Assembly (NCBI RefSeq): GCF_900215435.1
Contig: NZ_OCMY01000001.1
Coordinates: 992,001-1,056,000 of the forward strand
Origin: Candidatus Pantoea floridensis
GTDB lineage: Bacteria; Pseudomonadota; Gammaproteobacteria; Enterobacterales; Enterobacteriaceae
Length of the DNA stretch: 64,000 bases
Direction: 5' to 3'
Every line of letters starts with the position of its first letter. The stretch's first letter is position 1. A program made the position numbers and the translations under genes. Under the pieces are notes generated by a model that saw nothing but the letters and a program-made list of their open reading frames with translations, did not search any database and had not been told where the DNA came from. Below, in pieces: positions 1-9,706 of this stretch.

Positions 1-2000
<2,000 letters not shown>

Positions 2001-2019
2001 TCACATTGCTTTCTTTAAT

Positions 2020-2037
2020 GCGACTAAGATTAGCCGC
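2020..2037. promoter_or_regulatory. Imperfect 18-bp palindrome upstream of katG
   Basis: Arms GCGACTAA and TTAGCCGC flank a two-base centre, with one mismatch, 38-55 bases upstream of the katG start. The position suits an operator at the katG promoter. It does not match the OxyR spacing pattern, so the binding protein is unknown. Confidence 0.3.
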
Positions 2038-2131
2038 ACTTGAGCCAAGAATATATTTGGATGAACCGAAGGTTTTGATAGTTACTGGCTTTCAAGCGCA
2101 GCCGTGTGATGCAGTGCGCATTTATACAATT

Positions 2132-2186
2132 GGTCGCCATGAATGGCGACCCGACGGTTTTTGTAGGGTGCGCATTGATGCGCACC
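2132..2186. repeat. REP-like palindrome pair between hpxT and katG
   Basis: Two short hairpins face each other. GGTCGCCAT/ATGGCGACC lies at 2132-2151 and GGTGCGCAT/ATGCGCACC at 2167-2186, the second preceded by GTAG at 2163-2166. They have the same arm lengths, two-base centre and GTAG foot as the copies at 9.5, 18.0 and 44.5 kb. A truncated GTGCGCAT fragment precedes them at about 2114. The pair lies 20 bases downstream of the hpxT stop and may attenuate read-through into katG. Confidence 0.75.
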
Positions 2187-2205
2187 AGGCGTACTACAGC
2201 GCGGA

Positions 2206-2541
2206 TCAACTACCGCGGTACGTCGACCACGACCACGGCGAAATCAGAAACGGCAGATGATAGTGGCTGCCCGTCGCGCCAATCACGAAATCGATCTGCG
2301 CACTCACATACAACGCATCACGTCCAGCACCTGCAAAATAATCGCCGATCTCTGCCGTCAAACGATAATGACCGGGCGCGAGCGGCTCGGGCGTTAAATC
2401 TTTGATGCGCCCGTCGCTGTCGGTTTCGCCTTCCACCAGCGGCAGCCAGCCTTCCGGGCTGTTTTGCTCGAGCGAAACTGCCACGCCAATCGCTGGTTTT
2501 CCCAGCGCGGTATCCAAAATGTGGGTAGTAATGGTGCTCAT
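2206..2541 (-). CDS. hpxT: 5-hydroxyisourate hydrolase (transthyretin-like)
   Basis: Hydrolyses 5-hydroxyisourate to OHCU, the second step of urate breakdown, in the cytoplasm. At 111 residues it is the usual bacterial HiuH size, without signal peptide. It carries the N-terminal THILDTALGKPA block, the HYHLP histidine region and the diagnostic C-terminal YRGS tetrapeptide. It is last in the minus-strand ureide operon. Its ATG overlaps the stop of hpxQ by four bases (ATGA), implying translational coupling to the next enzyme of the pathway. hpxT is the Klebsiella name; hiuH or pucM would be equivalent. Confidence 0.95.
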   Translation of the reverse strand: MSTITTHILDTALGKPAIGVAVSLEQNSPEGWLPLVEGETDSDGRIKDLTPEPLAPGHYRLTAEIGDYFAGAGRDALYVSAQIDFVIGATGSHYHLPFLISPWSWSTYRGS

Positions 2542-3032
2542 CTGATGCTCTCCTTCAGGCGTAATAGGGTGATTTCGCGCAGCTGCGCCAGCGCTTCACG
2601 CTGTTCACTCTCCGCATCATTGTTCAGCCGGCGCTGTAATTCCGCCAGCATCTCCTCGCCGCTGCGCCCTGTGGCGCGAATCAGGAATACCCGACCAAAA
2701 CGCTGCTCGTAGGTTTGATTGCCCGCCAGCATCGCCAGCTGCAGTGCGCCGCTAGCCTGCTGCATCGCTGACTGCTCCTTGCGCGACAGCGCTGCATCTT
2801 TATCTGCCCCCGCCACCTTATCACCAATGCGCGGATGGGCGCTCAGCGCCTGACTCAACTCATCAGCCTGCCACAGCTGTGCCAGACGATCGGCGGTTGC
2901 CTGCAGCGCCGCCATGTCGGCAAAAGGTCGCGCTGCCACCAGCGCCTGTTGCCAGGCCGGAATCGCCACGCAGTGTGCAATCGCCGCCTGTGCAGCTTCG
3001 GGTGGCAACTGATTAAAGCTGACCAAATCCAT
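2538..3032 (-). CDS. hpxQ: OHCU decarboxylase
   Basis: Converts 2-oxo-4-hydroxy-4-carboxy-5-ureidoimidazoline to (S)-allantoin. The 164-residue protein starts at ATG 3032 (MDLVSFNQLPP) behind AAAGGAAC; an upstream in-frame extension lacks homology and would overlap hpxK. The family signature SAHPRIGDK contains the catalytic His66. The RKEQ segment and YEQRFGRVFLIRATGRS match the uraD family. It sits 10 bases after hpxK and is coupled by overlap to hpxT. HpxQ and HpxT act consecutively, which supports both calls. Confidence 0.94.
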   Translation of the reverse strand: MDLVSFNQLPPEAAQAAIAHCVAIPAWQQALVAARPFADMAALQATADRLAQLWQADELSQALSAHPRIGDKVAGADKDAALSRKEQSAMQQASGALQLAMLAGNQTYEQRFGRVFLIRATGRSGEEMLAELQRRLNNDAESEQREALAQLREITLLRLKESIR

Positions 3033-3042
3033 ATTTGTTCCT

Positions 3043-4302
3043 TTATACGCGGGCGATATCGCAAACTGCTTGCAGATAGGCCTGTACGCCGAGCGCCACA
3101 TCGTCAGCCTGCACCGATTCCGCCGGATGATGGCTAATACCGCGATGATTGCGCACAAACAGCATCCCCACCGGCCAGCGCTCGGCGATAGCAATCGCAT
3201 CATGACCCGCGCCGCTTGGCAGCGACAGGCTGCGCCCCTGCACGGTTTCCACCGCATGGCTCAGCGCCTGCTGCAAGCGCGCATCACAGGCGGTGGCGGC
3301 AATGTGGTAATACTCGTTGGCACTGAAGGTTAAGCCGCGACGCAGCGCAATCGCCTGCGCCTGAGTCAGCAGCGTCGAGAGCAAGCGCTCCAGCGGCTCA
3401 TCCTGCGGACCGCGCACATCGAGCGAAAGCTGTACTTCACCGGGAATCACGTTAACCGCGCCCGGCAAGCAGCTTAGCGTGCCGACCGTCGCCACCAGCT
3501 GCGGATCCTGCTGCTGCGTGGTGTGTTCAATAAACACCATCCATTCGGCAGCGGCGGCCAGCGCATCTTTGCGATGCGTCATCGGCACGGTGCCGGCGTG
3601 GCCCGCTTCGCCAACAAAACTGCAGTTCAGACGACGCGCGCCGTTAATCGCGGTAACTACGCCGAGCGCCAAATCTTCCTGCTCGAGACACGGCCCCTGT
3701 TCAATATGCAATTCCAGATAGGCCGCGATGTCATTCACCTCGCGCGCCGCGTCGAAAATTTTTGCCGCATCGAAACCGACATCCTGCATCGCTTCCGCCA
3801 CGGTGATGCCGTTGCCATCCGGATGCGTGACCCAACTTTCGGGCCAGCTGCCGGTAATGCCACGGCTGCCGAGCAGCGTAATGCCGAAACGCGTGCCCTC
3901 TTCATCGCCAAAGCCGACAATCTCAATCGCCAGCGGCAAACGCTGTTGACGATCGTGCAGCCACTGTACGGTTTCGATAGCGCTTAACACGCCGAGCATG
4001 CCGTCATAGCGACCGGCATTGCGCACCGTATCCAGATGCGAACCGAGCAGCAGCGCCTGCGCGCCCGGCTGTGCCGCTTCATAGCGGCCACAGATGTTGC
4101 CCACCGCATCCTGCCACGTCGTCATGCCCGCAGCCTGCATCCACTCAGCCACGCGTGCGTTAGCGCGCAGCTGTTCCGGCGACAGATAAACGCGCGTCAG
4201 CCCCTCTTCGCTTTCACTGATCGCCGCTAACGTGTCACAGCGCGCCATGACGCGCGCGGCGGCAGATTGTGCCTCGCTGGCGCTCATCAGGCTTTGTGTC
4301 AT
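3043..4302 (-). CDS. hpxK: Allantoate amidohydrolase (M20 family)
   Basis: Hydrolyses allantoate to ureidoglycine, releasing ammonia and CO2. It is a 419-residue M20/hydantoinase-type metallopeptidase fold. Likely metal ligands are His89 and Asp100 in GSHLDT...GRYDG, Glu134/135 in FGDEEGTRF, His199 in ELHIEQG and the C-terminal GISHHPAE histidines. PSGAGHDA is also family-typical. The start at ATG 4302 (MTQSLMSASE) overlaps the hpxJ stop by four bases. Its position directly after the ureidoglycine aminotransferase separates it from other carbamoyl-amino-acid hydrolases of this family; the exact substrate is still an inference from context. Confidence 0.9.
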   Translation of the reverse strand: MTQSLMSASEAQSAAARVMARCDTLAAISESEEGLTRVYLSPEQLRANARVAEWMQAAGMTTWQDAVGNICGRYEAAQPGAQALLLGSHLDTVRNAGRYDGMLGVLSAIETVQWLHDRQQRLPLAIEIVGFGDEEGTRFGITLLGSRGITGSWPESWVTHPDGNGITVAEAMQDVGFDAAKIFDAAREVNDIAAYLELHIEQGPCLEQEDLALGVVTAINGARRLNCSFVGEAGHAGTVPMTHRKDALAAAAEWMVFIEHTTQQQDPQLVATVGTLSCLPGAVNVIPGEVQLSLDVRGPQDEPLERLLSTLLTQAQAIALRRGLTFSANEYYHIAATACDARLQQALSHAVETVQGRSLSLPSGAGHDAIAIAERWPVGMLFVRNHRGISHHPAESVQADDVALGVQAYLQAVCDIARV

Positions 4303-5534
4303 GCGCGGCTCCCGTAGAGATCCCACGCCGCCTGCAGCGCGGCGCCTTGCGTGGTGCGGTAACCCACGTGATTCAGCACCGCTTCCAGCGCGCTCAGGGT
4401 TTGCATCACGCAATCTTTGCGCGCGTTGTAGCCCATAGTGCCGATGCGCCAGACTTTGCCGTGCAGCGGCCCAAACGAAGTGCCGATTTCGATGCCGAAA
4501 TCTTCCAGCACCAGTTTACGTACCCGATCGCCATTCACGCCCTGCGGGATCACCACGCCGAGCACGTTATTCATTTTGTGTTTAAGATCGCCGAAGGTTT
4601 CCAGGCCCATGCCCTGAATGCCTTTCAGCAGCGCATCGCCGTGCAGCTTATGGCGCGCGATGCCGTTATCTACTCCTTCCTGCATCATCAGCCGCGCACA
4701 TTCTCGTGCGCCAAACAGCGCGGTGGTGGCTTCGGTGTGGTGATTAAGGCGTTCCGGTCCCCAGTAATCCATGATCATGCCGAGATCGAAATAGTTGGAG
4801 TAGATCATCTCGTCGTCGCCATCCTGATGATCGGCAGTGCGAATGCCCTCTTCCACGCACTTACGCCTGCGGATCACCGCTTCCATCTGCGGACTGAGGG
4901 TGATCGGCGAAGTGCCGGACGGTCCGCCAAGGCATTTCTGCATGCCAGCGGAGACCGCATCAAGGCCCCACGCATCGGTTTCCAGCGCGTTACCGCCGAG
5001 CGAGGCGGTGGCATCAGTATAAAAAAGCACGCCATATTTCTGGCAAATCGCGCCCAGTTCTTCCAGCGGCTGCAGCATGGTGGTGGAGGTGTCGCCCTGC
5101 ACCGTCAGCAGCAGGCGCGGCTGCACCTTTTTGATCGCATCTTCAATCTGATCCGGGGTAAACACTTCGCCCCACGGCACTTCAATGGTATGTACTTCCG
5201 CGCGGCAGCGACGGGCAATTTCACACAGCAGGTGACCAAAACGGCCAAATACCGGCACCAGTACTTTGTCGCCTGGACGGATCGCCGACAGCAGGATCGC
5301 TTCGATTCCGGCGCGCGAGGTGCCGTCGATCAGCATCGTCCAGCGGTTTTCAGTGCGAAATACGCCACGGTACAGCGCCATCACTTCGTTCATGTAGTGC
5401 GTCATCGCCGGATCGTACTGACCAATCAGCTGGCTCGACATGGCGCGCAGCACGCGCGGATCGGCATTGATCGGGCCCGGTCCCATCAGCAGACGCTGTG
5501 GTGGATTGATTTGCGAAAATTGGCTGATATCCAT
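4299..5534 (-). CDS. hpxJ: (S)-ureidoglycine-glyoxylate aminotransferase
   Basis: PLP enzyme that transfers the amino group of ureidoglycine to glyoxylate, giving oxalurate and glycine. It has 411 residues and belongs to the class V aminotransferases close to alanine-glyoxylate aminotransferase. The internal aldimine lysine is Lys200 in SAGMQKCLGGPSG. DGTSRAG and the Asp of FYTDATASLGG complete the cofactor site. It lies between the ABC transporter and hpxK, matching the Klebsiella hpxFGHIJK order. Together with hpxWXYZ nearby it points to the oxalurate branch rather than the ureidoglycolate branch. Confidence 0.93.
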   Translation of the reverse strand: MDISQFSQINPPQRLLMGPGPINADPRVLRAMSSQLIGQYDPAMTHYMNEVMALYRGVFRTENRWTMLIDGTSRAGIEAILLSAIRPGDKVLVPVFGRFGHLLCEIARRCRAEVHTIEVPWGEVFTPDQIEDAIKKVQPRLLLTVQGDTSTTMLQPLEELGAICQKYGVLFYTDATASLGGNALETDAWGLDAVSAGMQKCLGGPSGTSPITLSPQMEAVIRRRKCVEEGIRTADHQDGDDEMIYSNYFDLGMIMDYWGPERLNHHTEATTALFGARECARLMMQEGVDNGIARHKLHGDALLKGIQGMGLETFGDLKHKMNNVLGVVIPQGVNGDRVRKLVLEDFGIEIGTSFGPLHGKVWRIGTMGYNARKDCVMQTLSALEAVLNHVGYRTTQGAALQAAWDLYGSRA

Positions 5535-5555
5535 GTTGTATTCCTTAATGAAAAC

Positions 5556-6287
5556 CTAGAGGCGGACCGTGGAAATAAACTGCTTTAGCTCCGCGGTTTG
5601 CGGATTGGCGAACAGCGTTTTGCTGTCGCCCTGCTCCCAGACGCGCCCCTGATGCATAAAGACCACGCGATCGCCCACGTCGCGGGCGAAGTTCATTTCA
5701 TGGGTGACGAGAATCAGCGTCATGCCTTCGGCGGCCAGCTGCTCCAGCACTTTCAGCACTTCGCCCACCAGCTCGGGATCGAGCGCTGAGGTGATCTCAT
5801 CACAGAGTAAAACTTTCGGCTGCATCGCCAGTGCACGGGCGATCGCCACGCGCTGCTGCTGGCCGCCAGACAGATTGGCCGGGTAGTAATTGATGCGCTC
5901 ACCAAGGCCGACTTTTTCCAGCATCTGCGTGGCCAGCGCGCGGCATTCGGCTTCGCTTTTCTTCAGCACGCGGCGCGGTGCCAGCATTACGTTTTCCAGC
6001 GCCGTCATGTGCGGGAACAGATTGAAGTTCTGGAATACCATGCCGACCGAACGGCTGATTTCCCGCGCCTGCGATTCGCGATCGGTAATGGTCATGCCGC
6101 CCAGTTTGATGCTGCCGTCCTGATAGCCTTCCAGCCCATTCATGCAGCGCAGCAAGGTACTTTTGCCCGATCCGCTGCGGCCAATAATCGAGATCACTTC
6201 GCCGTGATCGACATCGAGATCGACCCCTTTCAGCACGTGATTATCGCCGTAGTACTTCTGTACCTGATTAATGGTGATGAGCGGCAT
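5556..6287 (-). CDS. Amino-acid-type ABC transporter, ATPase
   Basis: ATP-binding subunit (243 residues) of a polar amino-acid/GlnQ-type importer. The Walker A motif GRSGSGKST is at residues 36-44. The Q-loop MVFQNFNLFPHM, signature LSGGQQQR, Walker B VLLCDEITSALD and switch VTHEMNFA are all intact. Its start overlaps the preceding permease by 20 bases. The order binding protein-permease-permease-ATPase-HpxJ-HpxK fits Klebsiella hpxF to hpxI, so this would be HpxI; that correspondence is inferred from order only. The substrate is probably a purine-derived ureide but is not shown by sequence. Confidence 0.93.
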   Translation of the reverse strand: MPLITINQVQKYYGDNHVLKGVDLDVDHGEVISIIGRSGSGKSTLLRCMNGLEGYQDGSIKLGGMTITDRESQAREISRSVGMVFQNFNLFPHMTALENVMLAPRRVLKKSEAECRALATQMLEKVGLGERINYYPANLSGGQQQRVAIARALAMQPKVLLCDEITSALDPELVGEVLKVLEQLAAEGMTLILVTHEMNFARDVGDRVVFMHQGRVWEQGDSKTLFANPQTAELKQFISTVRL

Positions 6288-6927
6288 TGAATTTTTTCTC
6301 CAGGTACTGGCTGTAACGCGACAGCGGATAACACATCAGGAAGTAACCGAGCGCCACCAGGCCAAACACCTTGAACGGCTCATACGTCACGTTATTCAAA
6401 ATGGTGCCGGCTTTGGTCAGCTCGACGAAACCGATAATCGAGGCCAGCGCGGTGCCTTTAATCACCTGCACGGCAAACCCAACCGTAGGCGCGATGGCGA
6501 TACGAATCGCCTGCGGCGCGACCACGCGAAACAGCGTTTGACCAAAGGTCAGGCCGAGACAGCGCGACGCTTCCCACTGCCCTTTTGGCAGTGCGCGAAT
6601 GCTGCCGTACCAGATATCCACCAGAAACGCGCTGGTGTAGAGCGTTAAGGCCAGCGAGGCGGCGGTCCAGGGCGCCACGTCGATGCCGAACAAGCCGACG
6701 CCGAAGAAGGCGAGGAACAGCTGCATCAGCAGCGGCGTGCCCTGAAACAGCTCGGTGTAGGCGCGCACCAGGCGCATCGGCCATTTACGTTTCAGCAGGC
6801 GCATAAACAGCAGCGGCAAGGTCACCAGCGTGCCGCCAAAAAACGCCACCAGCGAAAGTAAAATTGTCCAGCGCGCTGCCAGCAGCAGGTTGCGCAGGAT
6901 GTCCCAGTCGGTAAATTGCGTCATCAT
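6268..6927 (-). CDS. Amino-acid-type ABC transporter, permease 2
   Basis: Inner-membrane permease of the HisM/GlnP type, 219 residues with about five hydrophobic segments. The cytoplasmic EAA loop reads WEASRCLGLTFGQTLFRVVAPQA. Start ATG 6927 (MMTQFTDWDI) forms an ATGA overlap with the upstream permease; a longer reading from 6948 would overlap it by 25 bases and has no extra support. The C-terminus ends in a His-rich KKFNAAHHH that overlaps the ATPase start. It pairs with the next permease to form a heterodimeric channel. Confidence 0.92.
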   Translation of the reverse strand: MMTQFTDWDILRNLLLAARWTILLSLVAFFGGTLVTLPLLFMRLLKRKWPMRLVRAYTELFQGTPLLMQLFLAFFGVGLFGIDVAPWTAASLALTLYTSAFLVDIWYGSIRALPKGQWEASRCLGLTFGQTLFRVVAPQAIRIAIAPTVGFAVQVIKGTALASIIGFVELTKAGTILNNVTYEPFKVFGLVALGYFLMCYPLSRYSQYLEKKFNAAHHH

Positions 6928-7589
6928 GCCGGCTGCGCTCCCAACCATTTACGTCCCAGCGCCAGCAGCAGTTGGCGCATGGCAATCGACAACGCCAGAT
7001 AGATCAGCGTGGTCACGAAATAGACTTCAAAACTCAAAAAGGTGCGCGACTGAATCAGGTTGGCGGCGAAGGTCAACTCTTCGTACGACACCTGCGACAC
7101 CACCGACGAGCCGAGCATCACAATGATGCATTGGCTGACCAGCGCCGGATAAATACGCTGCAGCGACGGCGGCAGCACCACGCGGATAAAGGTTTGCGTG
7201 CGGGTCAATCCCAGCACGCGCCCCGCTTCCCACTGCCCGCGCGGCGTCACCTGAATGCCGGCGCGAATAATTTCGGTGCTGTACGCGCCAAGGTTAATCA
7301 ACATCGCCAGCAGCGCGGCTTCACCCGCCGTCAGTTTCAGACCCAGATTGGGCAACCCAAAGACGATGAAAAACAGCTGGACCACAAACGGCGTATTACG
7401 AATCAGCTCGACGTACAGGCCCCAGATGCGGCTCGCCCAGCTCGGTTTGCCGCTGCGCAGCGCCGCGCCGAGAATACCGAGGCTGACACCGCCCACGGTG
7501 GCGAGCACGGTGATCTGAATCGTGACCCACAGTCCGGCCAGCAACTCTGGCCAGTGCGGCCAGAGATCGGCGAAGTTAAGTTGCGCCAT
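6924..7589 (-). CDS. Amino-acid-type ABC transporter, permease 1
   Basis: Second HisQ/GlnP-type inner-membrane permease, 221 residues. The TM-rich N-terminus holds the family segment ELIRNTPFVVQLFFIVFGLP, and the EAA loop is WEAGRVLGLTRTQTFIRV. It starts 3 bases after the binding-protein stop and is coupled to permease 2 by a four-base overlap, so all transporter genes form one operon with hpxJKQT. The substrate is unknown; context suggests allantoin, allantoate or another purine-derived nitrogen compound. Confidence 0.92.
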   Translation of the reverse strand: MAQLNFADLWPHWPELLAGLWVTIQITVLATVGGVSLGILGAALRSGKPSWASRIWGLYVELIRNTPFVVQLFFIVFGLPNLGLKLTAGEAALLAMLINLGAYSTEIIRAGIQVTPRGQWEAGRVLGLTRTQTFIRVVLPPSLQRIYPALVSQCIIVMLGSSVVSQVSYEELTFAANLIQSRTFLSFEVYFVTTLIYLALSIAMRQLLLALGRKWLGAQPA

Positions 7590-7592
7590 ACT

Positions 7593-8378
7593 TTATGCGC
7601 CGAGGTTCGCTGGCAGCGGCGCTTTCAGCCACTCTTCCGACAGCTTGTTCAGCGTGCCGTCTTTGATGCCCTGCTCAATCAGCGCATTCACTTTCTCTTT
7701 CAGCGCCGGCTCATCTTTTTTCAGGCCGATGTAGCACGGTGAATCTTTCAGCATAAACTGGGCAACCGGCGCTTTTTCGGCGTTCTGGCGCGCAATCGCC
7801 GCCACCACCAGGTTGCCCGTCGCCACGTACTGCACTTGTCCGGAAAGGTAGGCCGACAGCGTGGTGTTGTTATCTTCATAACGCTTCACCTGCGCCTCTT
7901 TCGGGGCGATATCGCTTAACACCATATCTTCCACTGCACCGCGCGTGACGCCGATCGATTTACCGCTCAGCGCTGCCGCATCTTTCAGCGTTTCGCCTTT
8001 CGGACCAAATACGCCGAGGAAGAATGGCGCGTAAGCGCGGGTGAAATCGATCACTTTTTCACGCTCGGCGTTTTTACCCATGCTGGAGATCACCAGATCG
8101 ACTTTATCGGTCTGCAGATACGGCACGCGGTTAGCACTGGAAACGGGCACCAGCTGCAACTTCAGTTTCATCTGTTTGGCGAGATACTTCGCCATGTCGA
8201 TATCGTAGCCCTGCGGTTGCAGATCTGTACCTACAGAACCGAACGGCGGGAAGTCCTGCGGAACCGCTACGCGGATCACGCCGCGCTTTTGGATATCCTG
8301 CAGCTGATCGGCCATCGCACTCCCGACCTGCGCCATCAGCAATGCCGCGCCCGCTACCGCTAATAATACTTTTTTCAT
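7593..8378 (-). CDS. ABC transporter solute-binding protein
   Basis: Periplasmic family 3 solute-binding protein (261 residues), first gene of the minus-strand ureide operon. It starts at ATG 8378 (MKKVLLAVAG) behind GGGGTG. The signal peptide ends near ...GSAMA at residue 23. The mature start DQLQDIQKRGVIRVAVPQDFPPFG is typical of amino-acid binding proteins, as is GYDIDMAKYLAKQM. The ligand is not predictable from the sequence. It may equal Klebsiella HpxF by gene order. The 192-base gap upstream, before the RpiR gene, should contain the operon promoter. Confidence 0.93.
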   Translation of the reverse strand: MKKVLLAVAGAALLMAQVGSAMADQLQDIQKRGVIRVAVPQDFPPFGSVGTDLQPQGYDIDMAKYLAKQMKLKLQLVPVSSANRVPYLQTDKVDLVISSMGKNAEREKVIDFTRAYAPFFLGVFGPKGETLKDAAALSGKSIGVTRGAVEDMVLSDIAPKEAQVKRYEDNNTTLSAYLSGQVQYVATGNLVVAAIARQNAEKAPVAQFMLKDSPCYIGLKKDEPALKEKVNALIEQGIKDGTLNKLSEEWLKAPLPANLGA

Positions 8379-8400
8379 TATGCACCCCGGTGAGTTTACG

Positions 8401-8425
8401 TGAAACAAAAGATTCTTGATGAATC
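8401..8425. promoter_or_regulatory. Candidate operator upstream of ureide transporter operon
   Basis: TGAAACAAAAG at 8401-8411 is followed by an inverted repeat GATTC-ttgat-GAATC at 8411-8425, 23-47 bases upstream of the first operon start. The same 11-mer appears on the other strand at 9425-9435, in front of the RpiR regulator gene. A site shared by two promoters in this cluster would suit the RpiR protein, but this rests on two copies only. Confidence 0.35.
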
Positions 8426-8570
8426 ATTCTGCAACTAATGTGCCAACCGCAGTGCTGGGAGAAGAAAGGGGAAAAAACGGGAATTTACCGCGTTGAAGGC
8501 AGCAAAAACGGGCATCGCGCCCGTTGAAATTAACGATCAAAAACAGTGCAATGCACCACAATGGCGCCCG

Positions 8571-9413
8571 TTAACGGTGTTCCAGCTCGTCGAGATGCTG
8601 ATAAAGATCGGCAATTTGATGGATGCGCTGACGGCCCTGCGACAACATTTCATGCAGCAAAGCGTTGGCCAGCAGGTTAATCAGACTCATGGCGGAGGCG
8701 TAGCTATCAAAAGCGGAAACGCTGTCGAGCGGCGCACAAAGCTGCCAGCGCGCCAGCGTAATAATCCCCTGCGCCTGCGGCTCACACAGCGCCAGCACCG
8801 GAATGTTGCTCTGCTGCAGCTGCTGCATCAGCGGACGAATTATGCGCGGGCGGCGGCGAAACGCCATCACCACTACAATGTCCTCCGGCGTGATGTCCAC
8901 CAGCTCTTCGCCCAGCGTCTGGCCCGGCTGCGGCAGGACATGCACCTGTGGACGCGCCTGCATCAGCTGCTGACGCAGATGCAGCGCCACCGGATACGCA
9001 TTGCGCATGCCGATGATAAACACCCGTTTAGCCACGCCCAGCGCCGCAATCACCTCACCGAACTGCTGCGGATCGATGCTGTTGACCCACTGCGTCAGAT
9101 TCGCCATTTCTTGCTTGTAGTGGCGCGACAGTAAGGTGTTGCCCTGCACCGCATCGCGATTGTCGGTGAGCGGCATGCCGCTCTGGCGCAGGATGCGCAG
9201 CTCATCGCGCATGTCCTTGTATTTTTCGTAACCGAGACGCTTGAATAAACGACTGACCGTGGCCTTTGAGACACCGCTCAATCGCGCCAGCTCGGCGCTG
9301 TTGTAGCTGATCAGGTCATCAAAATGGTCAAATACGAAGTCGGCAATGCGCTGCTCCTGCGGCGACAGTTGCGGATAGTGACTACGAAGTCGTTCATCAA
9401 GTTGTTTCATCAT
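8571..9413 (-). CDS. RpiR-family transcriptional regulator (HTH + SIS)
   Basis: Probable regulator of the surrounding ureide genes, 280 residues. The N-terminal helix-turn-helix includes LARLSGVSKATVSRLFKRLGY (positions about 45-65). The C-terminal half is a SIS sugar-isomerase-type sensing domain with RVFIIGMRNAYPVALHLRQQL. The start is ATG 9413 or 9410 behind AGGACC. Longer in-frame readings run through the BIME repeats upstream and are not credible. It lies between the two catabolic operons, and members of this family often bind the pathway intermediate. The effector is unknown. Confidence 0.92.
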   Translation of the reverse strand: MMKQLDERLRSHYPQLSPQEQRIADFVFDHFDDLISYNSAELARLSGVSKATVSRLFKRLGYEKYKDMRDELRILRQSGMPLTDNRDAVQGNTLLSRHYKQEMANLTQWVNSIDPQQFGEVIAALGVAKRVFIIGMRNAYPVALHLRQQLMQARPQVHVLPQPGQTLGEELVDITPEDIVVVMAFRRRPRIIRPLMQQLQQSNIPVLALCEPQAQGIITLARWQLCAPLDSVSAFDSYASAMSLINLLANALLHEMLSQGRQRIHQIADLYQHLDELEHR

Positions 9414-9424
9414 CGGTCCTGTAA

Positions 9425-9435
9425 CTTTTGTTTCA
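9425..9435 (-). promoter_or_regulatory. Second copy of TGAAACAAAAG motif
   Basis: Read on the minus strand, TGAAACAAAAG lies 12-22 bases before the RpiR-gene start and matches 8401-8411 exactly. The position would allow autoregulation. The chance of a random 11-mer match between two short regions is low but was not calculated. Confidence 0.3.
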
Positions 9436-9515
9436 TCACAAGCTAGCATAAATCGATCCAGATTGATGTCCGAGCAAAACTGGAACAGCTCTTGCTTAGG
9501 TTTATGCAGGATCTG

Positions 9516-9665
9516 CCAGGTGCGCATAAATGCGCACCCTACAAAACCTGCACCGTGCTGTTGTAGGGTCGCATTCGTGGCGAACAGCGGCCAGGTGCGC
9601 ATAAATGCGCACCCTACAAAACCTGCACCGTGCTGTTGTAGGGTCGCCATTTATGGCGACCCCTG
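9516..9665. repeat. Tandem BIME-like repeat, two 75-bp units
   Basis: Units 9516-9590 and 9591-9665 are identical over their first ~57 bases. Each unit has a left palindrome GGTGCGCAT-AA-ATGCGCACC (9519-9538, 9594-9613) followed by CTAC, a ~20-base spacer, then GTAG and a right palindrome GGTCGCC... (9567-9585 degenerate; 9642-9661 perfect). This is two REP-type hairpins with GTAG feet in opposite orientation, the layout of a bacterial interspersed mosaic element. The array ends 45 bases before the hpxW start. Confidence 0.85.
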
Positions 9666-9706
9666 TCAGATGCACCCTACAAGTAATTACAGAGAAAGAG
9701 TTCACT

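Noticed and set aside
2080..2100. OxyR site upstream of katG around GATAGTTACTGGCTTTC
   Set aside because: Only one ATAG-like quarter site fits; the other three positions of the OxyR pattern are not matched.
4269..5588. 439-residue plus-strand frame antisense to hpxJ
   Set aside because: Very His/Arg/Gln-rich shadow of a GC-rich gene; the minus-strand HpxJ has the full PLP enzyme signature.
6972..7742. 256-residue plus-strand frame antisense to permease 1 and binding protein
   Set aside because: Composition (Arg/Gln/His-rich) is that of an antisense shadow; the opposite strand encodes clear transporter proteins.
9605..9706. Longer start for hpxW at 9605
   Set aside because: The extension is translated BIME DNA; ATG 9707 has a ribosome site and the family N-terminus.
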